Assembly: GCF_016904885.1 (NCBI RefSeq)
Contig: NZ_JADWYI010000001.1
Coordinates: forward strand, 3,100,001 to 3,164,000
Source: Archangium primigenium
GTDB lineage: Bacteria; Myxococcota; Myxococcia; Myxococcales; Myxococcaceae
Direction of reading: 5' to 3'
Length of the DNA: 64,000 nt
Part shown: piece after piece, positions 25,103 through 33,921 of the stretch
Position numbering within the stretch: the stretch's first letter is position 1
How the letters are laid out: each line of letters begins with the position of its first letter
Made by a program: the position numbers and the translations under genes
Notes under the pieces: generated by a model
Database searches by the model: none
Told to the model about the DNA's origin: nothing
Seen by the model: only the letters and a program-made list of their open reading frames with translations

Positions 25103-25630
25103 ATGCGTCGTGTTCACACCGGAGCCGTGGGCGTGGGGTGTCTGCTGGGTCTGCTCTGCGCGCCCCCGGCCGAGGCCGGGCTTCTGTCGGATGGGGTCCT
25201 GCGCGATGAGACCTACTTCAACCCCGGCGTCCTGTTGGGCTTCGCGAGGCGGGACGGGCAGACGGTCGGCGCGTTCGGGGCGGAGCTGAGCGTGCACCAC
25301 TTCCTGCCCAATCGCCTGGGCGTGGGCGGCTTCGTCCAGGCGCAGTGGATGAGCCGCGGGTCCGGGCGCTTCTGTGGGGGCGTGCAGTTCACCGCGCCCG
25401 AGTTCCAGAGCATGGGGTTGGAGCTGGGGGGAACCTACGATACCCGCGACGCGCGCTTCGCCGGGACCACGAGCCTCCACCTGGCGCCGTTCCTCACCGT
25501 GGGAGCGGTGGGGTTGGGCCTGCGCTTCGGCATTCCCCTCCACGCCGCGGCCTCGCCCCTGCCAGGCCGCGGCTTCGAGTGGGGCCTGAACATGACGCTC
25601 AAGATTCCCCGCCCCATCGGGCAAAAATAG
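25103..25630 (+). CDS. exported beta-barrel-like protein of unknown function
   Basis: A 175-residue protein with a signal peptide (cleavage after AEA near residue 25) and then a run of short amphipathic strands separated by glycine-rich turns, such as YFNPGVLLGFARRDGQTVGAFGAELSVHHF split over residues 36-66, LGVGGFVQAQWM, LGLRFGIPLHA and a C-terminal FEWGLNMTLKI. This pattern suggests a small outer-membrane barrel. It starts 2 bases after the monooxygenase stop with GAGG upstream, so it is the last gene of that operon. I do not recognise a family. Confidence 0.6.
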   Translation: MRRVHTGAVGVGCLLGLLCAPPAEAGLLSDGVLRDETYFNPGVLLGFARRDGQTVGAFGAELSVHHFLPNRLGVGGFVQAQWMSRGSGRFCGGVQFTAPEFQSMGLELGGTYDTRDARFAGTTSLHLAPFLTVGAVGLGLRFGIPLHAAASPLPGRGFEWGLNMTLKIPRPIGQK

Positions 25631-25651
25631 GAGGCGCGCGGCTCGCGCGCC
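25622..25651 (-). terminator. intrinsic terminator of the inorganic-carbon operon
   Basis: A perfect 8-bp stem (GGCGCGCG at 25633-25640, CGCGCGCC at 25644-25651) with a 3-base loop sits in the 24-base gap between converging genes. On the minus strand it is followed by TCCTATTTTT, so it best serves the leftward operon. Confidence 0.75.
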
Positions 25652-25654
25652 CGT

Positions 25655-27148
25655 TCAGTCGGCCCGGGGCGCCTCGGCCACGTGCCCGACGAGCGTCTCC
25701 ACGTGCGTGGCGCGCAGGCGCAGGAGCGGGCCCGGCATCAGCCCGCCGAGCAGCACCAGGGCCAGCAGGGAGAACACCGCCCAGCGCTCGCGCGGCATCA
25801 TGTCCTCCACCGTCTCCACCACGGGCGCGTGCCCGTGGGCGGGCGTGCCCAGGAACGTGCGCTGGAAGGAGCGCAGCAGGGTGACGCCGTTGATGGCGGT
25901 GGTGAGCAGCAGCGGGAGCGCCACCAGCGGGTGGGCGTCCAGGATGCCGTGCAGGAGCAGATCCTCGCCCACGAAGCTCAGCGTCCCGGGGAAGCCCAGG
26001 GTCGCGAAGCCCATGAGGAAGAAGAAGGCCGCCAGCCGCGGCGCGCGGCGCACGAGCCCGCCCAGCCGGTTCATGTCCGTGGTGCCCGTGCGCGACTCGA
26101 TGGCCCGCACCACGAGGATGAGCCCCGTGAGCGCGATGCCCGCCGCCACGCTCTGCACCAGCGCGCCCGCGATGCCCTGGGTGTTGCCGAGCGCCAGGCC
26201 CGTGAGCAGCAGGCCCGACTGGCTCACCATGAGGAAGCCCACCACGCGGCGCAGGTCCGTCTGCGACAGCGCCAGCACCGAGCCATAGAGCGCGCAGCAC
26301 AGCCCCAGGGCGCCCATGGCCGGGCCCACGCGCGCCCACTGCTCGGGAAACAGCGGGATGACCACCCGCACGAGCAGGTACAACCCCGCGTGGGCGTTGA
26401 TCAGCAGCACGCTCGCGCCGAAGGGGCCGCGCGACACGAGCACCGGCAGCCACGAGTGGAAGGGCACCACCGCCATGCGCACGCAGACCGCCAGCATCAG
26501 CAGGGTGAAGAGCGGCAGGCGCCAGGCCTCCGGCAGCCCGCGCGCCGTGAGCGCCTGGAGGCCGAAGGGCCCGGCGGTGCCCGCGTCCCGGCCCGCCACG
26601 CCCACCAGGATCGTGGCCAGCAGCAGGGGCAGCGTGCCCGCCACCATGTAGGCGCGGAAGGTGCGCAGCGTGCGCGCCTCGGCGCGCGCCCGGGCGCTGC
26701 GCCAGATGAGCCGACCCACCGGCATCAGGATGGCCACGAAGAAGAGCACCATGAGCGCCAGATCCTCGGCGCAGAAGAAGCCCAGCGTCATGCTCTCGGT
26801 GAGCAGCAGCGCGCCGAGCGTGTCCCGGTCCAGGGCCTGGCGCGGGCCGGCCGCCACGAGCCCCAGGGTGAGCAGGGCGATGAGCGGCAGGGCGAGCACG
26901 CTCATGCCATCCACGCCCAGGCGGTACTCCAGGCCGAGGCCGGGCACCCGGAACCAGGACTCCTCGAGCTGGGGGCCCACCGTCGTGAGGTGGAAGAGGC
27001 CCAGCACCCCGGCCGTCAGGGCCAGGGTGAGCGCCGCCACGCCCACGGTCATCTGGCGCATGCGCTCGGGCCGCCGCGCCTGGCGCAAGAGGAGCGCGCC
27101 CAGGGCCGGGACCACCACCACCAGGGAGAGAAGGGGAAAGGACCGCAT
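25655..27148 (-). CDS. NuoM-like proton-translocating subunit (third Dab-type membrane subunit)
   Basis: A 497-residue protein with about fourteen membrane helices of the complex I NuoL/M/N antiporter family. The segment VCVRMAVVPFHSWLP corresponds to the conserved TM7 K-x-P-xx-PFH-WLP motif, with Lys replaced by Arg. The TM5 position that carries the essential Glu in NuoM reads FFVAILMPVGRLI, with Val instead of Glu. Later helices keep the LRRVVGFLMVSQSGLLL and AAFFFLMGFATLGFPGTLSFVGEDLL patterns. Its start overlaps the dabB stop (ATGA). It is probably a structural or modified subunit of the carbon-uptake complex rather than a normal proton pump; that is an inference. Confidence 0.85.
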   Translation of the reverse strand: MRSFPLLSLVVVVPALGALLLRQARRPERMRQMTVGVAALTLALTAGVLGLFHLTTVGPQLEESWFRVPGLGLEYRLGVDGMSVLALPLIALLTLGLVAAGPRQALDRDTLGALLLTESMTLGFFCAEDLALMVLFFVAILMPVGRLIWRSARARAEARTLRTFRAYMVAGTLPLLLATILVGVAGRDAGTAGPFGLQALTARGLPEAWRLPLFTLLMLAVCVRMAVVPFHSWLPVLVSRGPFGASVLLINAHAGLYLLVRVVIPLFPEQWARVGPAMGALGLCCALYGSVLALSQTDLRRVVGFLMVSQSGLLLTGLALGNTQGIAGALVQSVAAGIALTGLILVVRAIESRTGTTDMNRLGGLVRRAPRLAAFFFLMGFATLGFPGTLSFVGEDLLLHGILDAHPLVALPLLLTTAINGVTLLRSFQRTFLGTPAHGHAPVVETVEDMMPRERWAVFSLLALVLLGGLMPGPLLRLRATHVETLVGHVAEAPRAD

Positions 27149-28575
27149 CACACCGCTCCTGTCGAGGGACCGCCCGGGGTGCTCTCGGGCGTCGTCACTA
27201 AGTCGGACCGCTCGGGGGACTTCGTCCGCGCGTCGGCCGGGGACGTCCAGCCGCTCAGCGCGCTCATCCACCGCTGCTCCATCCCATCCAGCCACTGGCC
27301 CGCCCGGAACAGCGGCGCGAGTGCCCAGCGCTCGTGCATCACCTCCAGCGAGAAGCGCTCGAGGGCCAAGCGGTAGAGCCGCCGCAGCAGCCCCTCGGGG
27401 AGCACCCGGTGGGCCACGGCGACCGCGGGCGGCGGCGCCAGGCGCAGCGCCGCGCGCTGGCCCAGCACCTCGCGCAGGGCCGAGGGCGCCCGGAGCAACT
27501 GCAGGCAGCGCAGGCACGCGTGCGCCACCAGGTGCGCGAGCGCCAGCCGGTACAGCCCCAGGCCCACCTCGGCGAACATGAGGCCCACCTGGGTGAGCAC
27601 GCCATAGGCCAGCGCGCTCTTCACGTCCGTCTGCACGCGCCACACCAGCGTGGCGTGCACCGCGGTGAGCAGTCCCACCCCCACGAGCAGCCCGCTCACC
27701 AGGGGCGCGCGCTCCAGCAGGGGCGCCACGCGCAGGAGCAGGTAGACGCCCGCGTGCACCGACAGCGCGCCGTAGAAGAGGGCGCTGGAGGGCGTGGGGC
27801 CCTCCATGGCGCGCGGCAGCCAGCTGCTGAAGGGCAGCTGCGCCGACTTGCCCATGGCCGCGAGCATCAGGCACAGCGCCATCACCGTGGCGGGCACCAC
27901 GCCCAGCGCCGCGGCCGGCCCCGGCCAGGGCCAGGAGCCCAGGGCCTCGGACCACTCGGCCGTGCCCGCGAAGTGGTGCAAGAGCACCGCGCCCACCAGG
28001 AGGCCCGTGTCGCACAGCCGGTAGATGGTGAAGGCGCGCAGGCCCGAGCGCACCGGCGTCGAGCGCTCGTGGAAGAAGCCGATGAGCAGGGCGGACGTGA
28101 GGCCCACCAGCTCCCAGCCCACGAAGAGCAGGTCGATGCTGCCGCTCTCCACCAGCACCAGCATGCCCGTGGCGAAGACGCACAAGAGCAGGAAGAAGCG
28201 CGCGAAGCCCGGCTCGCGGTGCAGGTAGTTCACCGAGAAGCGGCCGATGAGCAGGGTGATGGCGCTGGAGAGCACCATCATCGTCACCGAGAGCAGGTCC
28301 GCCCGGAGCGTCAGGTCGAAGGCGTAGTGGCCCGTGCTGAACCACTGGCCCACGTCCAGCTCCACCACGTCCTGGTGCATCCACAGCATGCTCGCCGCCG
28401 TCAGCACCGAGCAGCCCAGCGACAGCCACAGCGCGCCCAGCACCCAGCGCACCACGGCGCGCTCGCCCGGGGCGCGGTGCATGAGCATCACCCCACCCAG
28501 GCCCACGAAGGCCAGCAGCGGCCAGAGCGGCGCCAGGGCCGCGACCCAACCCATCTGCATGTTACTGACGTGCAT
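27148..28575 (-). CDS. dabB: DabB, NuoL-like cation-translocating subunit of the DAC inorganic-carbon transporter
   Basis: A 475-residue NuoL-family membrane protein with about twelve helices. The conserved TM5 Glu is present (LLFVGWELVGLTSALLIGFF), as are the TM7 Lys and WLP motif (AAMGKSAQLPFSSWLPRAMEGPTPSSALFYGA split across residues 238-269). In Dab complexes this subunit is thought to couple a cation gradient to CO2 hydration by DabA. The start at 28575 overlaps the end of dabA by 14 bases. The C-terminal 60 residues are polar and poorly conserved. The NuoL-like character is clear; naming it DabB rests on the adjacent dabA. Confidence 0.88.
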   Translation of the reverse strand: MHVSNMQMGWVAALAPLWPLLAFVGLGGVMLMHRAPGERAVVRWVLGALWLSLGCSVLTAASMLWMHQDVVELDVGQWFSTGHYAFDLTLRADLLSVTMMVLSSAITLLIGRFSVNYLHREPGFARFFLLLCVFATGMLVLVESGSIDLLFVGWELVGLTSALLIGFFHERSTPVRSGLRAFTIYRLCDTGLLVGAVLLHHFAGTAEWSEALGSWPWPGPAAALGVVPATVMALCLMLAAMGKSAQLPFSSWLPRAMEGPTPSSALFYGALSVHAGVYLLLRVAPLLERAPLVSGLLVGVGLLTAVHATLVWRVQTDVKSALAYGVLTQVGLMFAEVGLGLYRLALAHLVAHACLRCLQLLRAPSALREVLGQRAALRLAPPPAVAVAHRVLPEGLLRRLYRLALERFSLEVMHERWALAPLFRAGQWLDGMEQRWMSALSGWTSPADARTKSPERSDLVTTPESTPGGPSTGAV

Positions 28576-31500
28576 GAACGGTCTCTCCGGAGGAGGCGGG
28601 GCGCTGGGGACTGTCGATCAGCGCCGGCGGCAGGAAGTCGCGCTGCCCGCGGTACCACTCGGGCGAGGAGGCCACCACGGGCAGCGGGCCCGCGGGGGGG
28701 ATGACGGGCTCGAAGCCCCGGGGCGTGAAGCGCTGCTGCGCCCCCGTCGTGGGATCCACGCTCACCAGCTGCACCCACTGGTTGCCGATGAGCTCGCGCA
28801 GCAGCGGCTGGCGCTCGTAGATGCCGCCGAGCACCTGGGTGGAGGCCTCCACGATGATGAGCAGGCGGATGGGCTCGTGGATCTCGATCATCTGCCGGGG
28901 CAGGCCCGTGCGCAGGTCGCTCTCCACGCCGTCCATCACCCCGAGCATGCCGGTGAGGTTGTGGGGCAGCTTGGTGCCGCAGCCGTAGCGGTCATTGTCG
29001 ATGCAGGAGAAGTAGTACTCCAGGTTGATGCCCGCGCCCACGGGGCCCGCGGCGGCGAGGATCCGCTCGGCGATGGCGCCCGAGGCGTCGATCGTGGGGT
29101 CGTACGAGATGAGGAAGGCGCGCCGATCCAGGAACAGGCCCCGGCTGAGCGCGCGCCGGCCCACGATGCAGGTGGCGTTGGTGACGTGGCCCAGCTCCGG
29201 CCGCGCCTGGCTCAGGTCCGCCGAGCGCTCCTCCACGTGCCGCAGCGCCGCGGCCGGGGTCAGGCCCAGGGGCGCCGACTCGAAGCGCCGGCAGCGCTCG
29301 TGCGCGGACAGGGTGCGCGCGGCGTCCAGCGCCTCGCGCAGCGCGGCGTACTCCTCGCGCAGGCCCGCGGGGAGGGCGTCGGTCTCGTAGAGGTCGATCT
29401 CGTCCGTGGTGGTGTTGTGCTCGCCGCCCAGGAACCACGTGGTGTCGGGGATGGGGATGCCCCGCTCGCGCAGCACCGCGCGCACCTCGGGGCGGTTGGC
29501 CATCTCCGCGAACAGCCGCGCGTTGGGGCCGCCATGCCGGCCGCCGCAGGCGCCGCAGTCATAGGCGGACTGGTGGGGGTTGTTCATGCTGATGGCGCCG
29601 TGGCCCAGCACCACCACCAGCGGCGCGAAGTCCTTCACCAGGCCCATGTTCTCCAACGAGTTGGCCACGCGCGCGGCCTTCTCGGCCACGGTGAAGCCCA
29701 GGGGCTTGCCCAGGGGACTCACGGCGCCGACGGGCGCGTTCGCCTGGAGCGCCTCGGCCTGCGCGCGCAGGCTCACCAACTGGGTGCGGGGCGTGGGCAG
29801 GAGTCGGCGGGAGATCGCCTTGCGCCACTGGCCCGCCGTGCGGGGCGCGAGCACTTGCAAGGGCAGGAGCAGCACGGACACGAGGCCGAGCAACGGCGTG
29901 AGCAACCAGCTCAGCTCCAGCGCGTGGGAGCCCCCCTGCAGCCAGTGCTCGACCCGGGCCCCCAGGGCGCGCAGGCGCGCGCGGGCCTCGGCCAGATGGC
30001 CGTGCTCCGGGTGGGGCCGCTCCTCCACCACGTGTCCCGGCGTCACCACCACCGGGCACAGGGCGGCATGCCCCGGATCATCCAGCCCCAGGTAGTCCAT
30101 GGCCACGCCGAAGAAGCCCGCGATGCCGAAGGTGTCGTGCCGGGGATCGAGCTCCTCGAAGTGCCGGCGGATGGCCTCCTCGCGATCGTCCATGCAGAAG
30201 ATGACCTGGAAGCGCGGCGCCGCCACCGTGCGCGCCGACTCCGGACGGAGCCGGTTCTGCGCGAGCCCCTGGAGCACGTCCATGCGGTAGTGGTGCTCGT
30301 AGGCCTCCTGCCACACGCGGCGGCGTGCCTGCCCGTCGAACGCCTCCAGCCAGGCGAGCAGCGCCTCGCGCCGGGCCACCGGGAAGACCGCCACGTCCTG
30401 GGCGGAGAGCCCCGCGAGCTGCAGCAACTGGAACAGGCGCCAGCTGCCCTCGTCCGCCGGGCGCTCCAGGGCGCGGGGGCGGTGGGTGGCCGCGTGGTCC
30501 GCGTGCGCGAGCAGCCCCCCGAGCGGGCCCCGGTAGTCGAGCCGCCGCCGGGCGACGCTGGCCAGGGCATGGCGCTCCAGGGTGAGCCGCACGGCGAGGA
30601 AGTCCATGAGCCGCGCGGGCGGCGCGCCGGCGGGGCGGTCCGCGGGGTTGTGCTCCAGGCGGTACACCATGCCCGCCCACCCGGGCAGCGCGAGCAGCAC
30701 CCGCGTGAGATAGGGCTCCCAGTGCGTCTCGGGCACCCCGAGCTCCTCGAGCGCGGCGAGCACCACGTCCCGCGAGGACAGGTGCTCCGCGGCCGACCGG
30801 GCCAGCTCCGTGTCGAGCCCGTCGAGCCAGTCGGGCAGCAGGCCGCCGCCGAGCGTCAGCGCCCGCCACGCGGCGTACAGGCCCTGGTCACGCTCGGGCA
30901 GGTTCCAGTGGGAGACGCCCTCGTCGAGGAACGCCGAGCAGATGCGGATGAGCGGGGGGTTGACCCACTCGTTGATGTCCTCCCCCGTCGCGGCGCGCAA
31001 GGCCTCGCGGTGGCTGCGCACCGCCGCCACGGGGGCGGGACGGGCGCGGGTGGCCGTGAGCGCCGGCGTGCGGCACGCGGCCCACAGGGCGCTCACCGCG
31101 AAGCGCTCGGGGGCGCGCTCCAGCCGCTCCGTCAGCGAGCGCAGGCCGCCGTCCCCTCCGAACGCGGCGGCCAGGGCCGCGCGCGCGAGGGACACCTCGG
31201 CGCCCAGCCACCCCTCCAGGGTGAGGCGCGTGGGCGCCTGCTCCAGCCGGGACTGGACCTGGGCCACGTAGGCCTCGGCCAGCGCGTCCGGGATGCCCAG
31301 CGCGCGCAGCGCGGCGGCGCGCGGCTGGGCCCGACGGGGCTCCGCGGCGGCCGCGCGCACGGTGTGCAGCAGGTCGGGTTCCACCAGCGCGGCGGCCAGG
31401 TCCGTCACCGTCCAGTCCCGACCCACCCGGGTGAGCCAGGCCCGTACGCCCTCGGTGGAGCGGCGCAGCAGGCGCTGGCGCGCCGCGTCCGACACGTCCG

Positions 31501-31933
31501 GCCGCAGGCTCTGGGAGGCGGCGAGCTCGCTCATGCGCCAGCGCAGCGAGGCGGCCGTCTCCTCCGGAACCGGGTGCAGGAGCGCCAGGCGCTCCAACTC
31601 CAGGCGCGAGAGCGTGGGGGGCGTGAAGTCCTCGGCGGCGTTCGCGACCGCGTCCCGCTCGGCCAGGGCCGCCGCGAGGTCCGTGTCGGTGATGCGCCCG
31701 CGCCGGTACAGCTCGCGGTAGCGCGACTCGGGCAGGTACGTCTCGGTCTCGAACGTGCCGCTCGCCGCCGCCAGCGCCTCGTGGAAGGGCAGGTGCTGGA
31801 AGGCGTGCAGCGTGTTGTGGTGCACGAACACGCCGATGGGGCCCTGGGCGGGCAGCAGGTGGCCCACATGCGCCAGCACGTCATCCAGCCGCTGGCCGCG
31901 GTCCGTGGAGGAGGAGGGGGGGGAGGAGGTCAT
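28562..31933 (-). CDS. dabA: DabA, DUF2309 beta-carbonic-anhydrase-like subunit of the DAC inorganic-carbon transporter
   Basis: A large soluble or peripheral protein of about 1123 residues belonging to DUF2309 (UPF0753). It converts CO2 to bicarbonate in the cytoplasm as part of an energy-coupled carbon-accumulating complex. The four residues identified in Halothiobacillus DabA are present by position and spacing: Cys580 and Asp582 in IFCMDDREE, His778 in VLGHGAISM and Cys793 in YDCGACGGRHGG (His to Cys distance of 15, as in the studied protein). An N-terminal HHNTLHAFQHLPFHEAL block is also characteristic. Start uncertain: GTG at 31975 lies 3 bases after the SulP stop, while ATG at 31933 gives a shorter leader; neither has a clear ribosome-binding site. 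Confidence 0.93.
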   Translation of the reverse strand: MTSSPPSSSTDRGQRLDDVLAHVGHLLPAQGPIGVFVHHNTLHAFQHLPFHEALAAASGTFETETYLPESRYRELYRRGRITDTDLAAALAERDAVANAAEDFTPPTLSRLELERLALLHPVPEETAASLRWRMSELAASQSLRPDVSDAARQRLLRRSTEGVRAWLTRVGRDWTVTDLAAALVEPDLLHTVRAAAAEPRRAQPRAAALRALGIPDALAEAYVAQVQSRLEQAPTRLTLEGWLGAEVSLARAALAAAFGGDGGLRSLTERLERAPERFAVSALWAACRTPALTATRARPAPVAAVRSHREALRAATGEDINEWVNPPLIRICSAFLDEGVSHWNLPERDQGLYAAWRALTLGGGLLPDWLDGLDTELARSAAEHLSSRDVVLAALEELGVPETHWEPYLTRVLLALPGWAGMVYRLEHNPADRPAGAPPARLMDFLAVRLTLERHALASVARRRLDYRGPLGGLLAHADHAATHRPRALERPADEGSWRLFQLLQLAGLSAQDVAVFPVARREALLAWLEAFDGQARRRVWQEAYEHHYRMDVLQGLAQNRLRPESARTVAAPRFQVIFCMDDREEAIRRHFEELDPRHDTFGIAGFFGVAMDYLGLDDPGHAALCPVVVTPGHVVEERPHPEHGHLAEARARLRALGARVEHWLQGGSHALELSWLLTPLLGLVSVLLLPLQVLAPRTAGQWRKAISRRLLPTPRTQLVSLRAQAEALQANAPVGAVSPLGKPLGFTVAEKAARVANSLENMGLVKDFAPLVVVLGHGAISMNNPHQSAYDCGACGGRHGGPNARLFAEMANRPEVRAVLRERGIPIPDTTWFLGGEHNTTTDEIDLYETDALPAGLREEYAALREALDAARTLSAHERCRRFESAPLGLTPAAALRHVEERSADLSQARPELGHVTNATCIVGRRALSRGLFLDRRAFLISYDPTIDASGAIAERILAAAGPVGAGINLEYYFSCIDNDRYGCGTKLPHNLTGMLGVMDGVESDLRTGLPRQMIEIHEPIRLLIIVEASTQVLGGIYERQPLLRELIGNQWVQLVSVDPTTGAQQRFTPRGFEPVIPPAGPLPVVASSPEWYRGQRDFLPPALIDSPQRPASSGETVHARQ

Positions 31934-31978
31934 GGGGGATGTCCGAAAAGGAGGGATGTACCCAAAAACGGTCACGGC

Positions 31979-33622
31979 TCAGGACGTCAGCCCGACCGAG
32001 CCCTTGGGCGACTTCTTGCGCGCGGAGAGGGGATGCGCGGACAGGCCCTTGTGTTGCTCGAGCCCGCGCACGTGCAGCTGACGGCCCTGGCGGGAGAACT
32101 CGCCCTCCAGCTCGTGCAGCCGCTCCATCACCGTGTGGTCCACGAGCCGGGTGTCCGTCAGGTCCACCTCGACGTGCTGGGCGTCGGCGTGGCGCGCCAG
32201 CTGCTTCTTGATCTTGAGGAAGTTGGTGAACACGGCGGCGTGGCGCACGCGCAGCACCACGTGGCCCCCCTGCTTGCTCTCCTCGATGTTCGGCTGGAAC
32301 AGGCCCGTGAGCGTGGCGCCGTTGAAGAGGTGCACGAGCGCCTTGAGCACGATGCCCGCGGCCACGCCCATCAAGAGGTCCGTGGCGAGCGTCACGCCCA
32401 CCGTGAAGCTGAAGATGGCGAACTGCTCGGCGCCGATGCGGAACGTCTTGACGAACTCCTTGGGCGAGGCGAGCCGCACGCCCGCGAAGATGAGCATGGC
32501 GGCCAGGGCGGCGAGCGGGATGCGGTGGATGAGCATCGGCACGAACGCCACGAACAGCAGCAGGAAGGTGCCGTGGAAGAAGTTGGAGAGGCGGCTCTTG
32601 GCCCCGTAGTTGATGTTGGCCGAGCTGCGCACCACCTCGGAGATCATCGGCAGGCCACCGAGCAGGCCCGCGATGAGGTTGCCCACGCCCGTGGCGAACA
32701 GGTCCTTGTCCAGGTCCGAGCGGCGCTTGAGCGGATCCATCATGTCCATGGCCTTGGCCGTCAGCAGCGACTCGATGCTGCCCACCAGGGCGAACATGAC
32801 GATGTACTTGAGGGAGGCGGCGGTGAAGACGGCCGAGAAGTCCGGGAAGGTGATGGCCGACAGGAGGTTGCTCGGCAGGTTCACCAGGAACTTGGGGCCC
32901 ACCGAGAACTGCTCGTGGGAGAAGGTGAAGGTGTGCTCGTGATCCAGGTCGAAGTAGAGCCCCATGGGCACGGCGAACAGCAGGGCGAGCAGGGGGCCGG
33001 GCACGCGCTTGAGCACGGTCACCCGCTGCGCGAGCGCCTGGTGGCCAAAGAGCAGCACGAGGCTCATCACGCCGATGAAGGCGATCTCCGGGTTGAGCTT
33101 CATCAGGCTGTGGGGGATTTCCGCGATGAGGTGCAGCGGCTCCTTGGCCGCGGGCACCACGCCCAGCAGCACGTGGATCTGCTTGGAGCAGATGATGATG
33201 CCGATGGCGGCGAGCATGCCGTGCACCACCGAGGACGGGAAGAAATCACCGAGCGTGCCGGTGCGCAGCAGCGCGAAGACGATCTGCACGACGGCGCCCA
33301 CCACGATGGTGGCCAGGGCGCGGCGGTAGCCCGTCTGCGCATCCCCGTTGCCCAACTCCGTCACCGCGCCGAGCGCGATGACGATGAGCCCCGCGGCCGG
33401 CCCCTTGATGGTCAAGCGGGCGCTGCCCAGCCAGGAGGAGACGACGCCGCCCACCACCGCGGTGAGGATGCCGGCCACGGGCGGAAACCCGCTCGCCATG
33501 GCGATGCCCAGGCACAGCGGCAGGGCGATCAGGAAGACGAGGAAACCGGAGACGATGTCGCTCTTCCACGTCGACGGACCGGGGGCGGTGTCCGGCGTGG
33601 AGGGCAGGGGGTGAGACTGCAT
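31979..33622 (-). CDS. SulP-family anion (bicarbonate/sulfate) transporter with STAS domain
   Basis: A 547-residue transporter with about twelve to fourteen membrane helices and a C-terminal STAS domain (about residues 425-530, including VEVDLTDTRLVDHTVMERLHEL). Transport-core motifs include GFLVFLIALPLCLGIAMASGFPPVAG at the first helices and GVGNLIAGLLGGLPMISEVVRSSANI in the middle. Members of this group occur beside or fused to carbonic anhydrases and import bicarbonate with sodium or protons. It is the first gene of the dab operon, which suggests bicarbonate rather than sulfate. The ATG at 33622 is favoured; the upstream extension to 33694 is not conserved-looking. Confidence 0.88.
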   Translation of the reverse strand: MQSHPLPSTPDTAPGPSTWKSDIVSGFLVFLIALPLCLGIAMASGFPPVAGILTAVVGGVVSSWLGSARLTIKGPAAGLIVIALGAVTELGNGDAQTGYRRALATIVVGAVVQIVFALLRTGTLGDFFPSSVVHGMLAAIGIIICSKQIHVLLGVVPAAKEPLHLIAEIPHSLMKLNPEIAFIGVMSLVLLFGHQALAQRVTVLKRVPGPLLALLFAVPMGLYFDLDHEHTFTFSHEQFSVGPKFLVNLPSNLLSAITFPDFSAVFTAASLKYIVMFALVGSIESLLTAKAMDMMDPLKRRSDLDKDLFATGVGNLIAGLLGGLPMISEVVRSSANINYGAKSRLSNFFHGTFLLLFVAFVPMLIHRIPLAALAAMLIFAGVRLASPKEFVKTFRIGAEQFAIFSFTVGVTLATDLLMGVAAGIVLKALVHLFNGATLTGLFQPNIEESKQGGHVVLRVRHAAVFTNFLKIKKQLARHADAQHVEVDLTDTRLVDHTVMERLHELEGEFSRQGRQLHVRGLEQHKGLSAHPLSARKKSPKGSVGLTS

Positions 33623-33839
33623 GGGGTTCCATCCTTCTGTGAGGCCCGCGATGACGCCGACGCGGCGCGCGCTGACGAAGGACAGGGATGGCACGAGTCA
33701 GGTTCTGGTTCCGCGGCGCACTCATTTCCCCGGCGTGTCCCGGACGCGCTGTCGTTGCGCGTCCAATCAAGGGGAACGGAGGCGCTGCTCGCCCGGTCGC
33801 CCGTTCCCGTTGGAGGAGAAGAAATAAAGCGACAGTGGA

Positions 33840-33868
33840 TTGACGTCTTTCGGGAACCCACGTGTAGA
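33840..33868 (+). promoter_or_regulatory. putative promoter of the ECF sigma factor gene
   Basis: TTGACG (33840-33845) and TGTAGA (33863-33868) are separated by 17 bases in an unusually AT-rich part of the 299-base divergent region 33623-33921. This is a reasonable housekeeping-type promoter 54 bases upstream of the ATG at 33922. A GGGAAC element (33852-33857) resembling an ECF -35 box lies inside it, so autoregulation is also possible. Confidence 0.4.
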
Positions 33869-33921
33869 TCATTCCATCCCATGGACAGCGTCGTGATGGC
33901 CAACAGCAGGATGGGGCGGAG

